From: Phenylobacterium sp.
GTDB taxonomy: Bacteria > Pseudomonadota > Alphaproteobacteria > Caulobacterales > Caulobacteraceae
Assembly (NCBI RefSeq): GCF_030693625.1
Contig: NZ_JAUYAF010000058.1
Coordinates: 1-60,161, forward strand
Length of the DNA stretch: 60,161 nt
Direction of reading: 5' to 3'
A program made the translations under genes and the position numbers. Position 1 is the stretch's first letter, and each line of letters starts with the position of its first letter. Positions 26,625-35,977 of this stretch are shown here, piece after piece. The notes beneath the pieces are model-generated. The model saw only the letters and a program-made list of their open reading frames with translations. It did no database searches and was not told the DNA's origin.

Positions 26625-27044
26625 TTAGCCAACGATGTCTTCGTCCTTGAAGAACTGGGCGATCTCGATCTTGGCGTTGTCGACGGAGTCCGAACCGTGC
26701 ACCGAGTTCTCGCCGACGTTAAGGGCGAACAGCTTGCGGATGGTGCCCTCGGCGGCTTGCTCGGGATTGGTGGCGCCCATGACTTCGCGATAGCGGGCCA
26801 TGGCATTGTCGCCTTCCAGGACCTGCACGACCACGGGGGCCGAGGTCATGGTCTCCACGAGTTCGCCGTAGAAGGGACGCTCGGCGTGCACTTCGTAGAA
26901 CTTCTTGGCTTGGGCTTCGGTCATCTGGATCCGGCGCTGGGCGACGATGCGCAGGCCCGCGTCTTCGATCACCGCGTTGATCTTGCCGGTCAGGTTCCGC
27001 TTGGTGGCGTCCGGCTTGATGATCGAGAAGGTGCGTTCAGTCAT
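26625..27044 (-). CDS. ndk: Nucleoside diphosphate kinase
   Basis: 139 residues, full length. Equilibrates NTP and NDP pools by a ping-pong phospho-histidine mechanism. The catalytic histidine is H116 in [10 protein letters not shown]-terminal [18 protein letters not shown] and central [23 protein letters not shown] are diagnostic. It is monocistronic on the minus strand and divergent from the ABC-F gene. Confidence 0.97.
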   Translation of the reverse strand: MTERTFSIIKPDATKRNLTGKINAVIEDAGLRIVAQRRIQMTEAQAKKFYEVHAERPFYGELVETMTSAPVVVQVLEGDNAMARYREVMGATNPEQAAEGTIRKLFALNVGENSVHGSDSVDNAKIEIAQFFKDEDIVG

Positions 27045-27168
27045 GGTCTTTGGCTTGTTCTTTGTATTCGGGGCGCGGCCGTCCGCGCCGAAGGGTGCGG
27101 GCTTATAGCCGCCGGAGGTGACAGCGCCAAGGCAGGTTACGCGCGACTGCGGCGCCGACCTCTGTTAT

Positions 27169-27197
27169 GGAGCCCGCGTCATCGAGAGACGGGCTCC
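27169..27197 (+). promoter_or_regulatory. Hairpin in the putative leader of the ABC-F gene
   Basis: GGAGCCCG (27169-27176) pairs with CGGGCTCC (27190-27197) over 8 bp around a 13-base loop, about 82 bases before the ABC-F start. It might be a leader or attenuator structure; no U-run follows it. Confidence 0.35.
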
Positions 27198-27279
27198 TAG
27201 TCAACGCCGCGAGCGACGACATCTGCGGCGGCCGCACGGCGACGCTTTTCTCTCATCCTGCTTTGTAAGTTCGACTCCC

Positions 27280-29157
27280 ATGCTTCAGATCCACGAACTC
27301 GTCTTTGACTCCTGGGGCCGTCGCTTCTTCGACGACGCCACCATCAGCCTGCCCGTGGGCTCAAAGGTCGGCCTGGTGGGCCGCAACGGCGTGGGCAAGT
27401 CGACCCTGTTCAAGCTGATCCTGGGTCAGCTTCACCAGGGTTCAGGCGAGATCGGCTATCCGAAGGCCGCCCGCATCGCCTCGGTGGACCAGGAGCACCC
27501 GGCCACCCCGGTGACCCTGATGGACACCGTGCTGGCCGCCGACGTCGAACGCGAGACCCTGATGGCCTCGCTGGACACCGCCGAGCCCGAGCACCTGGGC
27601 GAGATCTACGCCCGGCTCAGCGACATCGGGGCTGACCGCGCCCCCAGCCGGGCGGCGGAAATCCTGTCCGGCCTGGGCTTCTCCCACGCCGACCTGGCCC
27701 GCCCGATGGCGGAGTTCTCAGGCGGCTGGCGGATGCGCGTGGCCCTAGCCGCGGCCCTGTTCGCCGAACCCGACCTGCTGCTGCTGGACGAACCCACCAA
27801 CTATCTCGACCTGGAAGGCGCGCTCTGGCTTGAGGCGCGGCTGAAGAAATATCCCAACAGCGCCATCATCATCAGCCACGACCGCGAGATCCTGAACAAT
27901 TCGGTGGACCACATCCTCCACCTGCATTCGGGTAAGCTCGACCTGTATCCGGGCAACTACGACAACTTCGAAACCCAACGCGCCGAGCGCGCCCGCCTGC
28001 TGGAATCCAACAAGTCCAAGATCGACGCCCAGCGCGCCCACCTGCAGGCCTTCGTCGACCGCTTCCGGGCCACCGCATCCAAGGCCACCCAGGCCCAGTC
28101 CCGCCTGAAGCAGCTGGCCAAGCTGCCGCCGGTCTCGGTCGTCGCGGCCGAGCGCACCGCCCCCTTCATCCTGCCCTCCCCCGAGCGCCCCGTGCCGCCG
28201 CCCCTGATCCGCCTGGAAGGCGCCTCGGCGGGCTATGACGGCTCTCCGATCCTGCGCAACATGGACCTGCGGCTCGACTTGGACGACCGGATTGGCCTGT
28301 TGGGCGTCAACGGCGCCGGCAAGTCCACCTTCGCCAAGCTGATCGCCGGCGCCCTGCCGGTCATGCACGGTGACCTGCGCCGCGACCGCCGCCTGAAGGT
28401 GGGCTGGTTCCACCAGCATCAGATCGAGGCGCTCGACCCCTCCGACACCCCGCTGGAGATCATCCGCCGGGCCATGCCCGAGGCCAGCGACGCGGCGCGC
28501 CGCTCGCGCCTGGCCCAGTTCGGCATGGGCGTGCAGAAGGTCGAGACCACGGTCGCCAACCTGTCGGGCGGCGAACGGGCCCGCCTGCTGTTGAACATGG
28601 TGGCCATGGAGGCTCCTCACCTCCTGATCCTCGATGAGCCCACCAACCACCTGGACATCGACAGCCGCCGCGCCCTGCTGGACGCGCTGAACGAATATGC
28701 CGGGGCGGTCATCCTGATCACCCACGACCGCTCGCTGATGGAGCTGGTGGCCGACCGTCTGTGGCTGGCCGCCGACGGCACCATCGCGCCCTTCAACGGC
28801 GACATGGACGACTACGCCAAGCTGGTGATCGACCGCGCCCGCCAGGCCGCCAAAGGTCCGTCGCAGGTTCCGCAGGCCGCAGCGCCCCCGCCGGCCAAGG
28901 CCGCCCCCAAGGCCAAGGTCCCCACCGGCACTGCACGCCGCCGCGCCGAGCAGGCCGAAGCCGCGCTGGGCCGCGCCACCGCGGCCGTCGCCGACCTCGA
29001 CAAGGCTCTCACCGATCCCACGGTCTTCACCAAGGATCCCGGCAAGGCCGCCCGCCTGGGCGCCGACCGCGCCAAGGCCCAGGCCGCCCTCGACGCGGCC
29101 GAGCAGGAGTGGATGGCGGCCGTGGAGGCCTACGAGGCGTTGAAGGCCGACGCCTGA
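27280..29157 (+). CDS. ABC-F family ATPase (ribosome-associated, Uup-like)
   Basis: 625 residues with two fused ATPase domains and no membrane segments. Domain 1 has GRNGVGKST, EFSGGWRMRVALA and LLLLDEPTNYLD; domain 2 has GVNGAGKST, NLSGGERARLLL and LLILDEPTNHLD. The inter-domain linker (about residues 225-300) is rich in charged residues, as in the P-site tRNA interaction motif, and an Ala/Lys-rich C-terminal coiled coil (about 540-625) resembles the Uup C-terminal domain. Members act on the ribosome in translation; no antibiotic-resistance claim is made. The frame is open 54 codons upstream, but ATG 27280 begins the conserved region. Confidence 0.9.
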   Translation: MLQIHELVFDSWGRRFFDDATISLPVGSKVGLVGRNGVGKSTLFKLILGQLHQGSGEIGYPKAARIASVDQEHPATPVTLMDTVLAADVERETLMASLDTAEPEHLGEIYARLSDIGADRAPSRAAEILSGLGFSHADLARPMAEFSGGWRMRVALAAALFAEPDLLLLDEPTNYLDLEGALWLEARLKKYPNSAIIISHDREILNNSVDHILHLHSGKLDLYPGNYDNFETQRAERARLLESNKSKIDAQRAHLQAFVDRFRATASKATQAQSRLKQLAKLPPVSVVAAERTAPFILPSPERPVPPPLIRLEGASAGYDGSPILRNMDLRLDLDDRIGLLGVNGAGKSTFAKLIAGALPVMHGDLRRDRRLKVGWFHQHQIEALDPSDTPLEIIRRAMPEASDAARRSRLAQFGMGVQKVETTVANLSGGERARLLLNMVAMEAPHLLILDEPTNHLDIDSRRALLDALNEYAGAVILITHDRSLMELVADRLWLAADGTIAPFNGDMDDYAKLVIDRARQAAKGPSQVPQAAAPPPAKAAPKAKVPTGTARRRAEQAEAALGRATAAVADLDKALTDPTVFTKDPGKAARLGADRAKAQAALDAAEQEWMAAVEAYEALKADA

Positions 29158-29316
29158 GGCCGCTCGCGAGTTCGGCAACCGGACGGGAAGCCCGAGCGTC
29201 AACGGAAACTGCGCGGTTAGGGTTTACATCCGCTCACCTTCTTTATTGTCCCTATCGCAAGGGGGCCTGCCCATAACTGGCTGATAGTTCGAAGCTATTA
29301 GCACCAGAGGCGGGGC

Positions 29317-30174
29317 ATGCGGCTCGTTACAATCGGCAGTCTTGGCGCCTCGGTCGCCCTTGGCCTCGGCGCCATCATCGTGGCCCGCGTCGCCTTGCCG
29401 GACACCGGAAAGGTGCAGGCGGCGCAGGTTGTCGTCTCCCCCATGGCCAACGCGGTTTCGGTGGTCGTGGCGTCCCGCGACATCGCCTATGGCGAACGCC
29501 TGGAGGCCGGTCACCTGAAGCTGATCCGCATCCCCAAGGACGGCGCCCCGGTTAACGCCTTCGGGTCCGTGGCCCAGGTCCTGGCGCAGGATCACGGGGG
29601 CGCCCCGGTCGCCCTGACCCTGATCGCGGCCCGCGAGCCCCTGCTGCCGGCCAAGCTATCCGGACCGGGGGCCCGCCCCTCGGTGGCCGCCGAGCTGGAA
29701 CCTGGCATGCGCGCCTACGCCATCGGCGTGAACGACATCTCCGGCGTCGGCGGCCACGCCCTGCCCGGCGACCGCGTGGACGTGGTGATGATGCGCAACC
29801 TGACCCCCAACGGCCCGAACAAGGTGCTGACCTCCCAGCTGGTGGTCCAGAACGTCCGCGTCCTCGGGGTTGATCTCAACGCCGACCCCACCTCCACAAA
29901 GGCCGAGAAGCCCTCGACCACGACCCTGGAGGTCAGCGTCAAGGACGCCCAGAAGCTCGCCATGGCCGCAGAGCTGGGCTCCCTCTCGCTCGCGCTGCGC
30001 CCGCTCGGCGCCTCGGATGTCGAACCCGTGGCCGAGCTCTCGGCGGCGGCGGCGCCCCGCGCCCGGGCCCCTGCCCGCCGCGCCTCGGCGTCCGGCGCCG
30101 CCTCGGGCGGCCGCATCACCATCGTCGAAGGCGAGAATTCCGCCCCGGCCGCCAGCCCCAAGCCCGCGGCCTAA
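29317..30174 (+). CDS. cpaB: Tad pilus assembly protein CpaB/RcpC
   Basis: 285 residues. An N-terminal hydrophobic anchor (MRLVTIGSLGASVALGLGAII) precedes a SAF domain (VVVASRDIAYGERLEAGHLKLI, about 47-68) and the RcpC/CpaB domain (AIGVNDISGVGGHALPGDRVDVVMM). The Pro/Ala-rich tail is unstructured. It is thought to sit in the periplasm and help the secretin. GAGGCGGGG lies just before the ATG. It is the first gene of a six-gene plus-strand Tad run; the cpaC start follows 13 bases later. Confidence 0.92.
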   Translation: MRLVTIGSLGASVALGLGAIIVARVALPDTGKVQAAQVVVSPMANAVSVVVASRDIAYGERLEAGHLKLIRIPKDGAPVNAFGSVAQVLAQDHGGAPVALTLIAAREPLLPAKLSGPGARPSVAAELEPGMRAYAIGVNDISGVGGHALPGDRVDVVMMRNLTPNGPNKVLTSQLVVQNVRVLGVDLNADPTSTKAEKPSTTTLEVSVKDAQKLAMAAELGSLSLALRPLGASDVEPVAELSAAAAPRARAPARRASASGAASGGRITIVEGENSAPAASPKPAA

Positions 30175-30187
30175 GGACACCACAGCC

Positions 30188-31513
30188 ATGCTCCGATCCC
30201 CCCTCATCGGCGCCCTCGCCGGCGCCCTGGTTCTCGGCGCCGCCTTGCCCGTCGCGGCCGAACAGTTCTCCAGCGAGGCCGCCCGGTCTCGCGTCATCAG
30301 CGTGCCGCGCAACAAGTCGGCCTCCTTCCGGCTGGACAGCCCCGCGAGCAAGATCGTGGTGGCCCAGCCCGAGACCGCCCAGATCGTCGCCACCACCGAC
30401 CGCAGCTTCTATGTGCGCGGCAAGGCCCTGGGCTCCACCAACCTGCTGATCTACGGCGCGGGCGGCGCCCTGCAGGAGGTGGTGGACGTCCGGGTCGGCT
30501 ACGACGCCGAAGCCTTGCAGGAAGACCTAACTGCCGCCCTCCCCGGCGAGATGATCCAGGTCCGCAATCTCGGCGAAGGCCTGCTGCTGGCGGGCGACGT
30601 CTCCACCACCGCCGCGGCGGCCAAGGCAAAGGGCCTGGCGGAGAAGTTCGCGCCTGGCTCGGTCACTTCGGCCCTGACCGTGCGGGCCTCCCAGCAGGTG
30701 ATCCTGGAGGTCCGGGTCCTGGAGGCCAGCCGCTCCTCGCTGAAGGACATCGGCTTCAACATCAACGCCAGCAACGGCTCCACCTTCGCCCTGCAGACCG
30801 GCACGGGCCTGATCGGCAACACCGCGCCCCAGGGCGGCCTGTCACTCCGGGGCTCGATCGGCAGCGCCACCATTGACGTGGTCCTGCGCGCGCTGGAGGA
30901 GAAAGGCGTCATCCGCACCCTCGCCAAGCCGAATCTGGTGGCGCTGTCTGGCGAAAAGGCCAGCTTCCTGGCCGGCGGCGAATTCCCCTTCCCGGTCCCC
31001 AACGGCCGCGACAGCGTCACTATCGAGTTCCGCCCCTTCGGCGTGACCTTGGACTTCCAGCCCACCGTGCAGGACAACGGCCTGATCCGGCTGCAGGTGG
31101 CCCCGGAGGTCAGCCAGCTCGACAGCCGCACGCCCCTGAAGCTGAACGGCATCGAGATCCCCAGCCTGGTGGTCCGCCGCGCCAACACCACCGTGGAGCT
31201 GCGCTCAGGCGAGAGCTTCGCGATCGCAGGCCTGTTCCAGCAGGACTACTCCAACGCCGTGCGCCAGCTGCCTGGGGTCGGCGACGTCCCGGTCCTGGGC
31301 AGCCTGTTCCGCTCCTCGCGCTGGAAGAAGGCCGAGACCGAGCTGGTGATCATCGTCACCCCACGCATGGCCGGCGAGGAGGACTATCGCGCCACCTCAA
31401 CCATCATGGCCGGCAATGAGGCCACCGCCATCGACCTGATCCTCAATGGCCTAGCCCTCGACAAGCCCCTGGCCAAGGTCGAGGGCTCGGCCAAGACCGG
31501 GGCGCCCACATGA
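30188..31513 (+). CDS. cpaC: Tad pilus outer membrane secretin CpaC/RcpA
   Basis: 441 residues with signal peptide (MLRSPLIGALAGALVLGAAL, cut near VAA). The pilus/secretin N-terminal domain (RVISVPRNKSASFRLD; IVVAQPETAQIV) and a BON-like segment are followed by the secretin core: QQVILEVRVLEASRSSLKDIGFNI, SGEKASFLAGGEFPFPVP, GVTLDFQPTV and PVLGSLFRSSRWKKAETELVIIVTPRM. It forms the outer-membrane channel for the pilus. Its stop overlaps cpaE (ATGA). Confidence 0.95.
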   Translation: MLRSPLIGALAGALVLGAALPVAAEQFSSEAARSRVISVPRNKSASFRLDSPASKIVVAQPETAQIVATTDRSFYVRGKALGSTNLLIYGAGGALQEVVDVRVGYDAEALQEDLTAALPGEMIQVRNLGEGLLLAGDVSTTAAAAKAKGLAEKFAPGSVTSALTVRASQQVILEVRVLEASRSSLKDIGFNINASNGSTFALQTGTGLIGNTAPQGGLSLRGSIGSATIDVVLRALEEKGVIRTLAKPNLVALSGEKASFLAGGEFPFPVPNGRDSVTIEFRPFGVTLDFQPTVQDNGLIRLQVAPEVSQLDSRTPLKLNGIEIPSLVVRRANTTVELRSGESFAIAGLFQQDYSNAVRQLPGVGDVPVLGSLFRSSRWKKAETELVIIVTPRMAGEEDYRATSTIMAGNEATAIDLILNGLALDKPLAKVEGSAKTGAPT

Positions 31514-32697
31514 GCAACTGGAGCCTTCTGGGCCGCCGGGTCCTGGCGATCGGCGACAGCCTCGCCCCCCTGGCGCGCGGCCCCCTGTTCGGCGCGGCCA
31601 TGGAAGTCGCGGGCCTCAACCGTCTCTCCGACCTTCGCCCCGGGATGACCGACCTCATCCTGATCGACGCCGACAACGCCGAGCCGGCAGCCCTGGCGGC
31701 CGCGGTGGGGACCCTGTCTCAGGTCGTCGACCTGCCGCCGACCCTCTTCCTCGGCGGACACCTGCCGGCCGGCCTGGTGCGCGCCCTGATGCGCCTGCCC
31801 CACGCCGACGTGGTGGAGACCCCCTTCACCCACGAACAGTTGCAGAACGCCATCTACGCCCTGCTCGACCAGGCCGCCGCCCAGGCGCCGAGCGCCCAGG
31901 GGCACCACTCCCGGTGCTGGTCGGTGATGGGTGCGGTCGGCGGCGCCGGCGCCACCATGGCCGCCATCGAGATCGCCAGCGCGCTCGCGGCCAGGTCCTC
32001 TCGCGCAAACAGCGTCTGCCTCATCGACCTGCACCTGGCCGACGGCGCCTGCGCCCCCTATCTCGGCGCCACGCCCTCCATGGGCCTGGCCGAGTTCGGT
32101 CCCGCCGCCGAGCGCATGGACGCCGCCCTGCTGGCCGCCTTCGCCACCCCGGTCGGCAAGGGCCTGGACCTGCTGGCCTGCCCCCGTGATCCCACCGCCT
32201 TCAACGCCATCTCCCGCGAAGCTGTCCTGCGCATCCTGGAAATCGCCTGCGAAGCCTACGACCACGTGGTCCTCGACATGCCCCGGCACCGCCATTCCTG
32301 GACCCTGGACGCCCTGGCCGGCTCCGACGAGGTGGTCGTGGTCTCCGAGCTGACCGTTCCGGCGCTGCTGGCCGCCCGCGCTCTGTCCGACGAGGTGGAG
32401 GCCGCCGCGGGTCTGCGCCCCCGCATCGTGCTCAACCGGCTCGCCAACCGCATGTTCGGCCCCGCCCCCTCCACCGCCGAAGCCGAGAAGGCTCTGCAAC
32501 GTAAGGCCGATGGCGCCATCGCGTCCGACTGGGACGCCGCGGCGGCCTCGGTGAACCTCGGCGGCGCCATCAGCCAGCACCGGCCCAAGTCGAAGATCGT
32601 TCGCGATATCGCGTCCCTGGTGGACCGTATGCTTGCCGACCGCGGCCGCCGCGCGCCCCAGCCGGTTCCCGCCGCCACCTCCTCGCGAGCCGCCTGA
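31510..32697 (+). CDS. cpaE: Tad pilus localisation protein CpaE/TadZ (ParA/MinD-like)
   Basis: 395 residues. An N-terminal receiver-like atypical domain (about 10-120, lacking a clear phospho-acceptor site) is followed by a MinD/ParA-type ATPase. The deviant Walker A is degenerate: MGAVGGAGATMAAIEIA (140-156) has neither signature lysine nor the P-loop lysine, as also seen in Caulobacter CpaE (family knowledge). Walker-A' is VCLIDLHLADGACAPYL. It targets the Tad machine to a site in the cell. It overlaps cpaC by 4 bases and shares a base with cpaF. Confidence 0.88.
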   Translation: MSNWSLLGRRVLAIGDSLAPLARGPLFGAAMEVAGLNRLSDLRPGMTDLILIDADNAEPAALAAAVGTLSQVVDLPPTLFLGGHLPAGLVRALMRLPHADVVETPFTHEQLQNAIYALLDQAAAQAPSAQGHHSRCWSVMGAVGGAGATMAAIEIASALAARSSRANSVCLIDLHLADGACAPYLGATPSMGLAEFGPAAERMDAALLAAFATPVGKGLDLLACPRDPTAFNAISREAVLRILEIACEAYDHVVLDMPRHRHSWTLDALAGSDEVVVVSELTVPALLAARALSDEVEAAAGLRPRIVLNRLANRMFGPAPSTAEAEKALQRKADGAIASDWDAAAASVNLGGAISQHRPKSKIVRDIASLVDRMLADRGRRAPQPVPAATSSRAA

Positions 32698-34082
32698 TGG
32701 GACGCTTCAGCCCCGCCAAGCCCCTCGCCTTGGAAGTCATCGAGACGCAAGAGCCAGGGCCCGCGCCGGAACGCGCCCCGCCACCGCCCGCCGCCAGCGC
32801 GATGGCCGAGAGCCAGATGCTCGACATCAAGCTCAAGTTGCACGCTCAACTGATTGAAGAGCTTGATCTATCCAAGCTTGAATCGGTTGGCGAGAAGGAA
32901 CTACGCCGCCAGGTGATGGTGCTGGTGGGCGACTTCGCCCGCGCCGAGCGCCTGGTGCTCAACACCGCCGAACTCGAGGACCTGGGTTCCTCAGTCTATG
33001 ACGAGATGATGGGTCTGGGCCCCCTTGAGCCCCTGCTCAAGGATGACAGCATCAATGACATCCTGATCAACGGACCCTTCCAGGTCTATGTCGAGCGCCG
33101 CGGCGAGCTGGAGCCCACGGCCGTCCGCTTCCGCGACAACGATCACCTGCTGCGCATCGTCAACCGCATCGTCGCCGGAGTCGGCCGCCGCATCGATGAG
33201 AGCCAGCCCATGGTCGACGCCCGCCTGCCCGACGGCAGCCGGGTCAACGCCGCCATCGCCCCCATCGCCATCGACGGGGCCTGCGTCTCGATCCGCAAGT
33301 TCTCCAAGAAGCCCTACACCCTGGAAAAGCTGGTGGACGTGGGCGCCATGCCCCAGTGCGTCGCCGACTTCCTGCACGGCGCCATCAAGGCTCGGGTCTC
33401 CACCGTGATCTCCGGCGGCACCGGCTCAGGCAAGACCACCCTGCTCAACGCGCTCTCGGCGGCCATCAGCCACAAGGAGCGGCTGATCACCATCGAGGAC
33501 GCCGCCGAGCTCCAGATGCAGCAGCCGCACATCGTGCGCCTGGAGACCAGGCCCCCCAATATCGAGGGCAAGGGCGAGATCCGTCAGCGGGAGCTGGTGA
33601 AGAACGCCCTGCGCATGCGCCCCGACCGGGTGATCCTGGGCGAAGTCCGGGGCGAGGAAGCCTTCGACATGCTCCAGGCCATGAACACCGGCCATGAGGG
33701 CTCCATGGCCACCATCCACGCCAATACCCCCCGCGACGCCATCACCCGCCTGGAGCAGATGGTGGCCATGTCGGGGATGAAGCTGTCGCCTGAGGCGGTG
33801 CGCGGCCAGATCGCCTCGGCGGTGGGCCTGATCATCCAGATCATGCGTCTCTCGGACGGCAAGCGGAAGCTGATGAGCGTCACCGAGATCACTGGCATGG
33901 AAGGCCAGGTGGTGCAGATGCAGGAGATCTTCTTCTTCAACCGCCTGCACACCACCGCTGACGGCGTGGTGCACGGCGAATTCCGCGCCAGCGGCCTGCG
34001 GGCCCGCTGCCTGGACGAGATGACCCGTCGCGGCATCGCCTATGACACCGCCAACTTCGACCCGTCGCGGGTGCTGGGTTGA
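32697..34082 (+). CDS. cpaF: Tad pilus assembly ATPase CpaF/TadA
   Basis: 461 residues, secretion ATPase powering Tad pilus extension and retraction. The N-terminal domain (about 43-200) is followed by Walker [17 protein letters not shown] (238-253), an Asp box ([20 protein letters not shown]), Walker B with [22 protein letters not shown] and the His box [17 protein letters not shown]. All catalytic elements are intact. The start overlaps the cpaE stop (TGATG) and the stop overlaps tadB (TGATG), so the run is tightly coupled. Confidence 0.97.
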   Translation: MGRFSPAKPLALEVIETQEPGPAPERAPPPPAASAMAESQMLDIKLKLHAQLIEELDLSKLESVGEKELRRQVMVLVGDFARAERLVLNTAELEDLGSSVYDEMMGLGPLEPLLKDDSINDILINGPFQVYVERRGELEPTAVRFRDNDHLLRIVNRIVAGVGRRIDESQPMVDARLPDGSRVNAAIAPIAIDGACVSIRKFSKKPYTLEKLVDVGAMPQCVADFLHGAIKARVSTVISGGTGSGKTTLLNALSAAISHKERLITIEDAAELQMQQPHIVRLETRPPNIEGKGEIRQRELVKNALRMRPDRVILGEVRGEEAFDMLQAMNTGHEGSMATIHANTPRDAITRLEQMVAMSGMKLSPEAVRGQIASAVGLIIQIMRLSDGKRKLMSVTEITGMEGQVVQMQEIFFFNRLHTTADGVVHGEFRASGLRARCLDEMTRRGIAYDTANFDPSRVLG

Positions 34083-35041
34083 TGGGGTTCGACGCCAAGA
34101 GCGCCTATCTGGTCCTGGTCTTCGCGACCGTCTTCGCCGCCGGCCAGGCCTGTTTCGGCCTGCTGGGAACCGCCAAGGTCAAGCGCAAGGTCAATCAGCG
34201 CCTGAAGGTCTCCGAGCGTATCGGCGGCATCCAGGAACTGGTGGTGGAGTTGCGCAAGCAACGCGGGCTCACCGCCGCAGGCGACCTGCGAGCCGGGGTG
34301 AAGTGGCTAGCCGAGCTGATCGTCCGGTCCGGCGTGCCCTATGACCCCAGGAAGTGGCTGATGGCGGTGATCGCTGCGGCGGTCGCAGGCGCCGTCCTCC
34401 TGGCCTTCTTCACCCACAGCCTGCTGATGGCGCCGGTGGGCGCGATCGTGTTCGGCGGCGCGGGGCCCATCTTCTTCCTGAGGTTCATGGCCGGCCGCCG
34501 GTCCAAGGCCCTGGGTCACCAGCTGCCCCAGGGCCTGGAGATCATTGTCCGCAGCCTTGAGGCCGGCCATCCGGTCCCCACCGCCATCCAGCTGGTGGGC
34601 CGCGAGATGGCTGATCCCATCGGCTCGGAGTTCGGCATGGCCGCCGACGAGATCGCCTATGGCGCCACCCTCGAACAGGCCATCGGCCGGATGTCCCAGC
34701 GCTGCCAGCACCCCGATGTCGACCTGTTCGCCGCCACCGTGCGGCTGCAGGAACGGGCCGGCGGCAACCTGACCGGCCTGCTGAAGCTCAACGCCGCCAC
34801 CGTGCGCGAGCGCCACCGCATGCGCCTGAAGATCAAGGCCGCTTCGGCCGAGGGGCGCATCTCGGCCCTCATCCTCACCGCCGCCCCCTTCATCGCCGGC
34901 GGCGCCATCCACCTGATGTCGCCCGACTTCTATGGCGAGGTCCTGGGGGAGCCCTTCATCCAGACCGGCCTGATCGCCATGGGCATATGGATCGCCATCG
35001 GCAACCTGATCATGCGCCGCATGGTCGATATGCGGATCTAG
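34082..35041 (+). CDS. tadB: Tad pilus inner membrane platform protein TadB
   Basis: 319 residues, type II/IV secretion F-domain protein. Hydrophobic segments lie near 8-25, 97-115, 118-135 and at the C-terminus (about 262-312). The T2SSF domain is QGLEIIVRSLEAGHPVPTAIQLV... with RMSQRCQHPDVDLFAATVRLQ. It forms the platform on which CpaF acts, with TadC. ATG 34082 overlaps the cpaF stop; tadC follows after 3 bases. Confidence 0.92.
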   Translation: MGFDAKSAYLVLVFATVFAAGQACFGLLGTAKVKRKVNQRLKVSERIGGIQELVVELRKQRGLTAAGDLRAGVKWLAELIVRSGVPYDPRKWLMAVIAAAVAGAVLLAFFTHSLLMAPVGAIVFGGAGPIFFLRFMAGRRSKALGHQLPQGLEIIVRSLEAGHPVPTAIQLVGREMADPIGSEFGMAADEIAYGATLEQAIGRMSQRCQHPDVDLFAATVRLQERAGGNLTGLLKLNAATVRERHRMRLKIKAASAEGRISALILTAAPFIAGGAIHLMSPDFYGEVLGEPFIQTGLIAMGIWIAIGNLIMRRMVDMRI

Positions 35042-35044
35042 GCC

Positions 35045-35977
35045 ATGGATTTGCAGACCCTCATCCTCTGGTTCGGCCTGGCCTTGGTCGGCCTCGGCGT
35101 GGCCGGCGGCGGCGTGCTGGTCATGGGCGAGCTTCGCGTGCGCGCCCTGCGCAAGGCCCGCTTCCAGGACCCAGCCGGCCCTGCGATCGAGGCGAACCGG
35201 GGCGACGTGCGCATCCTGGGCCAGGTCACCGCCAGCGTGCGCCGTCTGGGCCAGCAGGCCGCCGTCCGCGATCCGTCCAAGGTCTCGGACGTCCGCATGC
35301 GCCTGGTCCGCGCCGGCTTCTTCGGCCGTGAAGCCGCCATCTACTATCTAGGCGCCCGCGCCGCCGCCTTGGCCGCCGCCACCCTGGGGACCATTGTCCT
35401 GCTGCCCTTCGCCCTGAAGCCGGGCCACGGCATGGCCCCGGTGCTGCTGGCCGCGATCCTGGCCCTCATCGCCCTGCTCGGCCCCGACCAGGTCCTCTCC
35501 ATGCGCCAGAAGGACCGGGAGCGGGAATATGCCGACGGCTTCCCCGACCTGCTGGACCTGCTGGTGGCCTCCGTCGAGGCGGGCCTCTCCCTCGACGCCG
35601 CCGTCGGCCGGGTCACCGACGAGCTGGCCCGCCGCTATCCGCGCCTGACCATCCACCTGCGCATGCTGACCCTGGAACTCCGCGCCGGCAAATCTCGCAA
35701 GGAGGCCTGGACCGCCTTCGCCGACCGCCTGGGCATCGACGACGCGCGCGCCTTCGCCACCATGCTGCGCCAGGCCGAGGACATGGGCACCAGCCTGGGC
35801 GAGACCCTGTCGGTCTTCTCCCAGGACATGCGCCAGAAGCGGATGCTGCGGGCCGAGGAAAAGGCTCTGGCCCTGCCGGTGAAGCTCACCGTCCCCCTGA
35901 TCCTGTTCATCTTCCCCTGCCTGCTGGGGGTGCTGCTGCTGCCCGCCGCCTTCCGGCTGACCCAGGTCTTCAACTAG
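35045..35977 (+). CDS. tadC: Tad pilus inner membrane platform protein TadC
   Basis: 310 residues, second F-domain platform protein. The T2SSF domain holds FPDLLDLLVASVEAGLSLDAAVGRV and ARAFATMLRQAEDMGTSLGETL, flanked by membrane segments (about 8-28, 97-118, 124-142, and C-terminal FIFPCLLGVLLLPAAF). It is the last gene of the run, and its stop overlaps the convergent LysR gene by 8 bases. tadD and the pseudopilin genes that often follow tadC are absent. Confidence 0.92.
   Translation: MDLQTLILWFGLALVGLGVAGGGVLVMGELRVRALRKARFQDPAGPAIEANRGDVRILGQVTASVRRLGQQAAVRDPSKVSDVRMRLVRAGFFGREAAIYYLGARAAALAAATLGTIVLLPFALKPGHGMAPVLLAAILALIALLGPDQVLSMRQKDREREYADGFPDLLDLLVASVEAGLSLDAAVGRVTDELARRYPRLTIHLRMLTLELRAGKSRKEAWTAFADRLGIDDARAFATMLRQAEDMGTSLGETLSVFSQDMRQKRMLRAEEKALALPVKLTVPLILFIFPCLLGVLLLPAAFRLTQVFN

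Noticed and set aside
27280..29157. Antibiotic-resistance ABC-F
   Set aside because: Motifs and C-terminal coiled coil fit housekeeping Uup-like proteins; no leader peptide seen.
27745..29202. A 485-codon minus-strand open frame opposite the ABC-F gene
   Set aside because: Composition is Gly/Gln/Val-rich shadow; the plus-strand gene has complete ATPase motifs.
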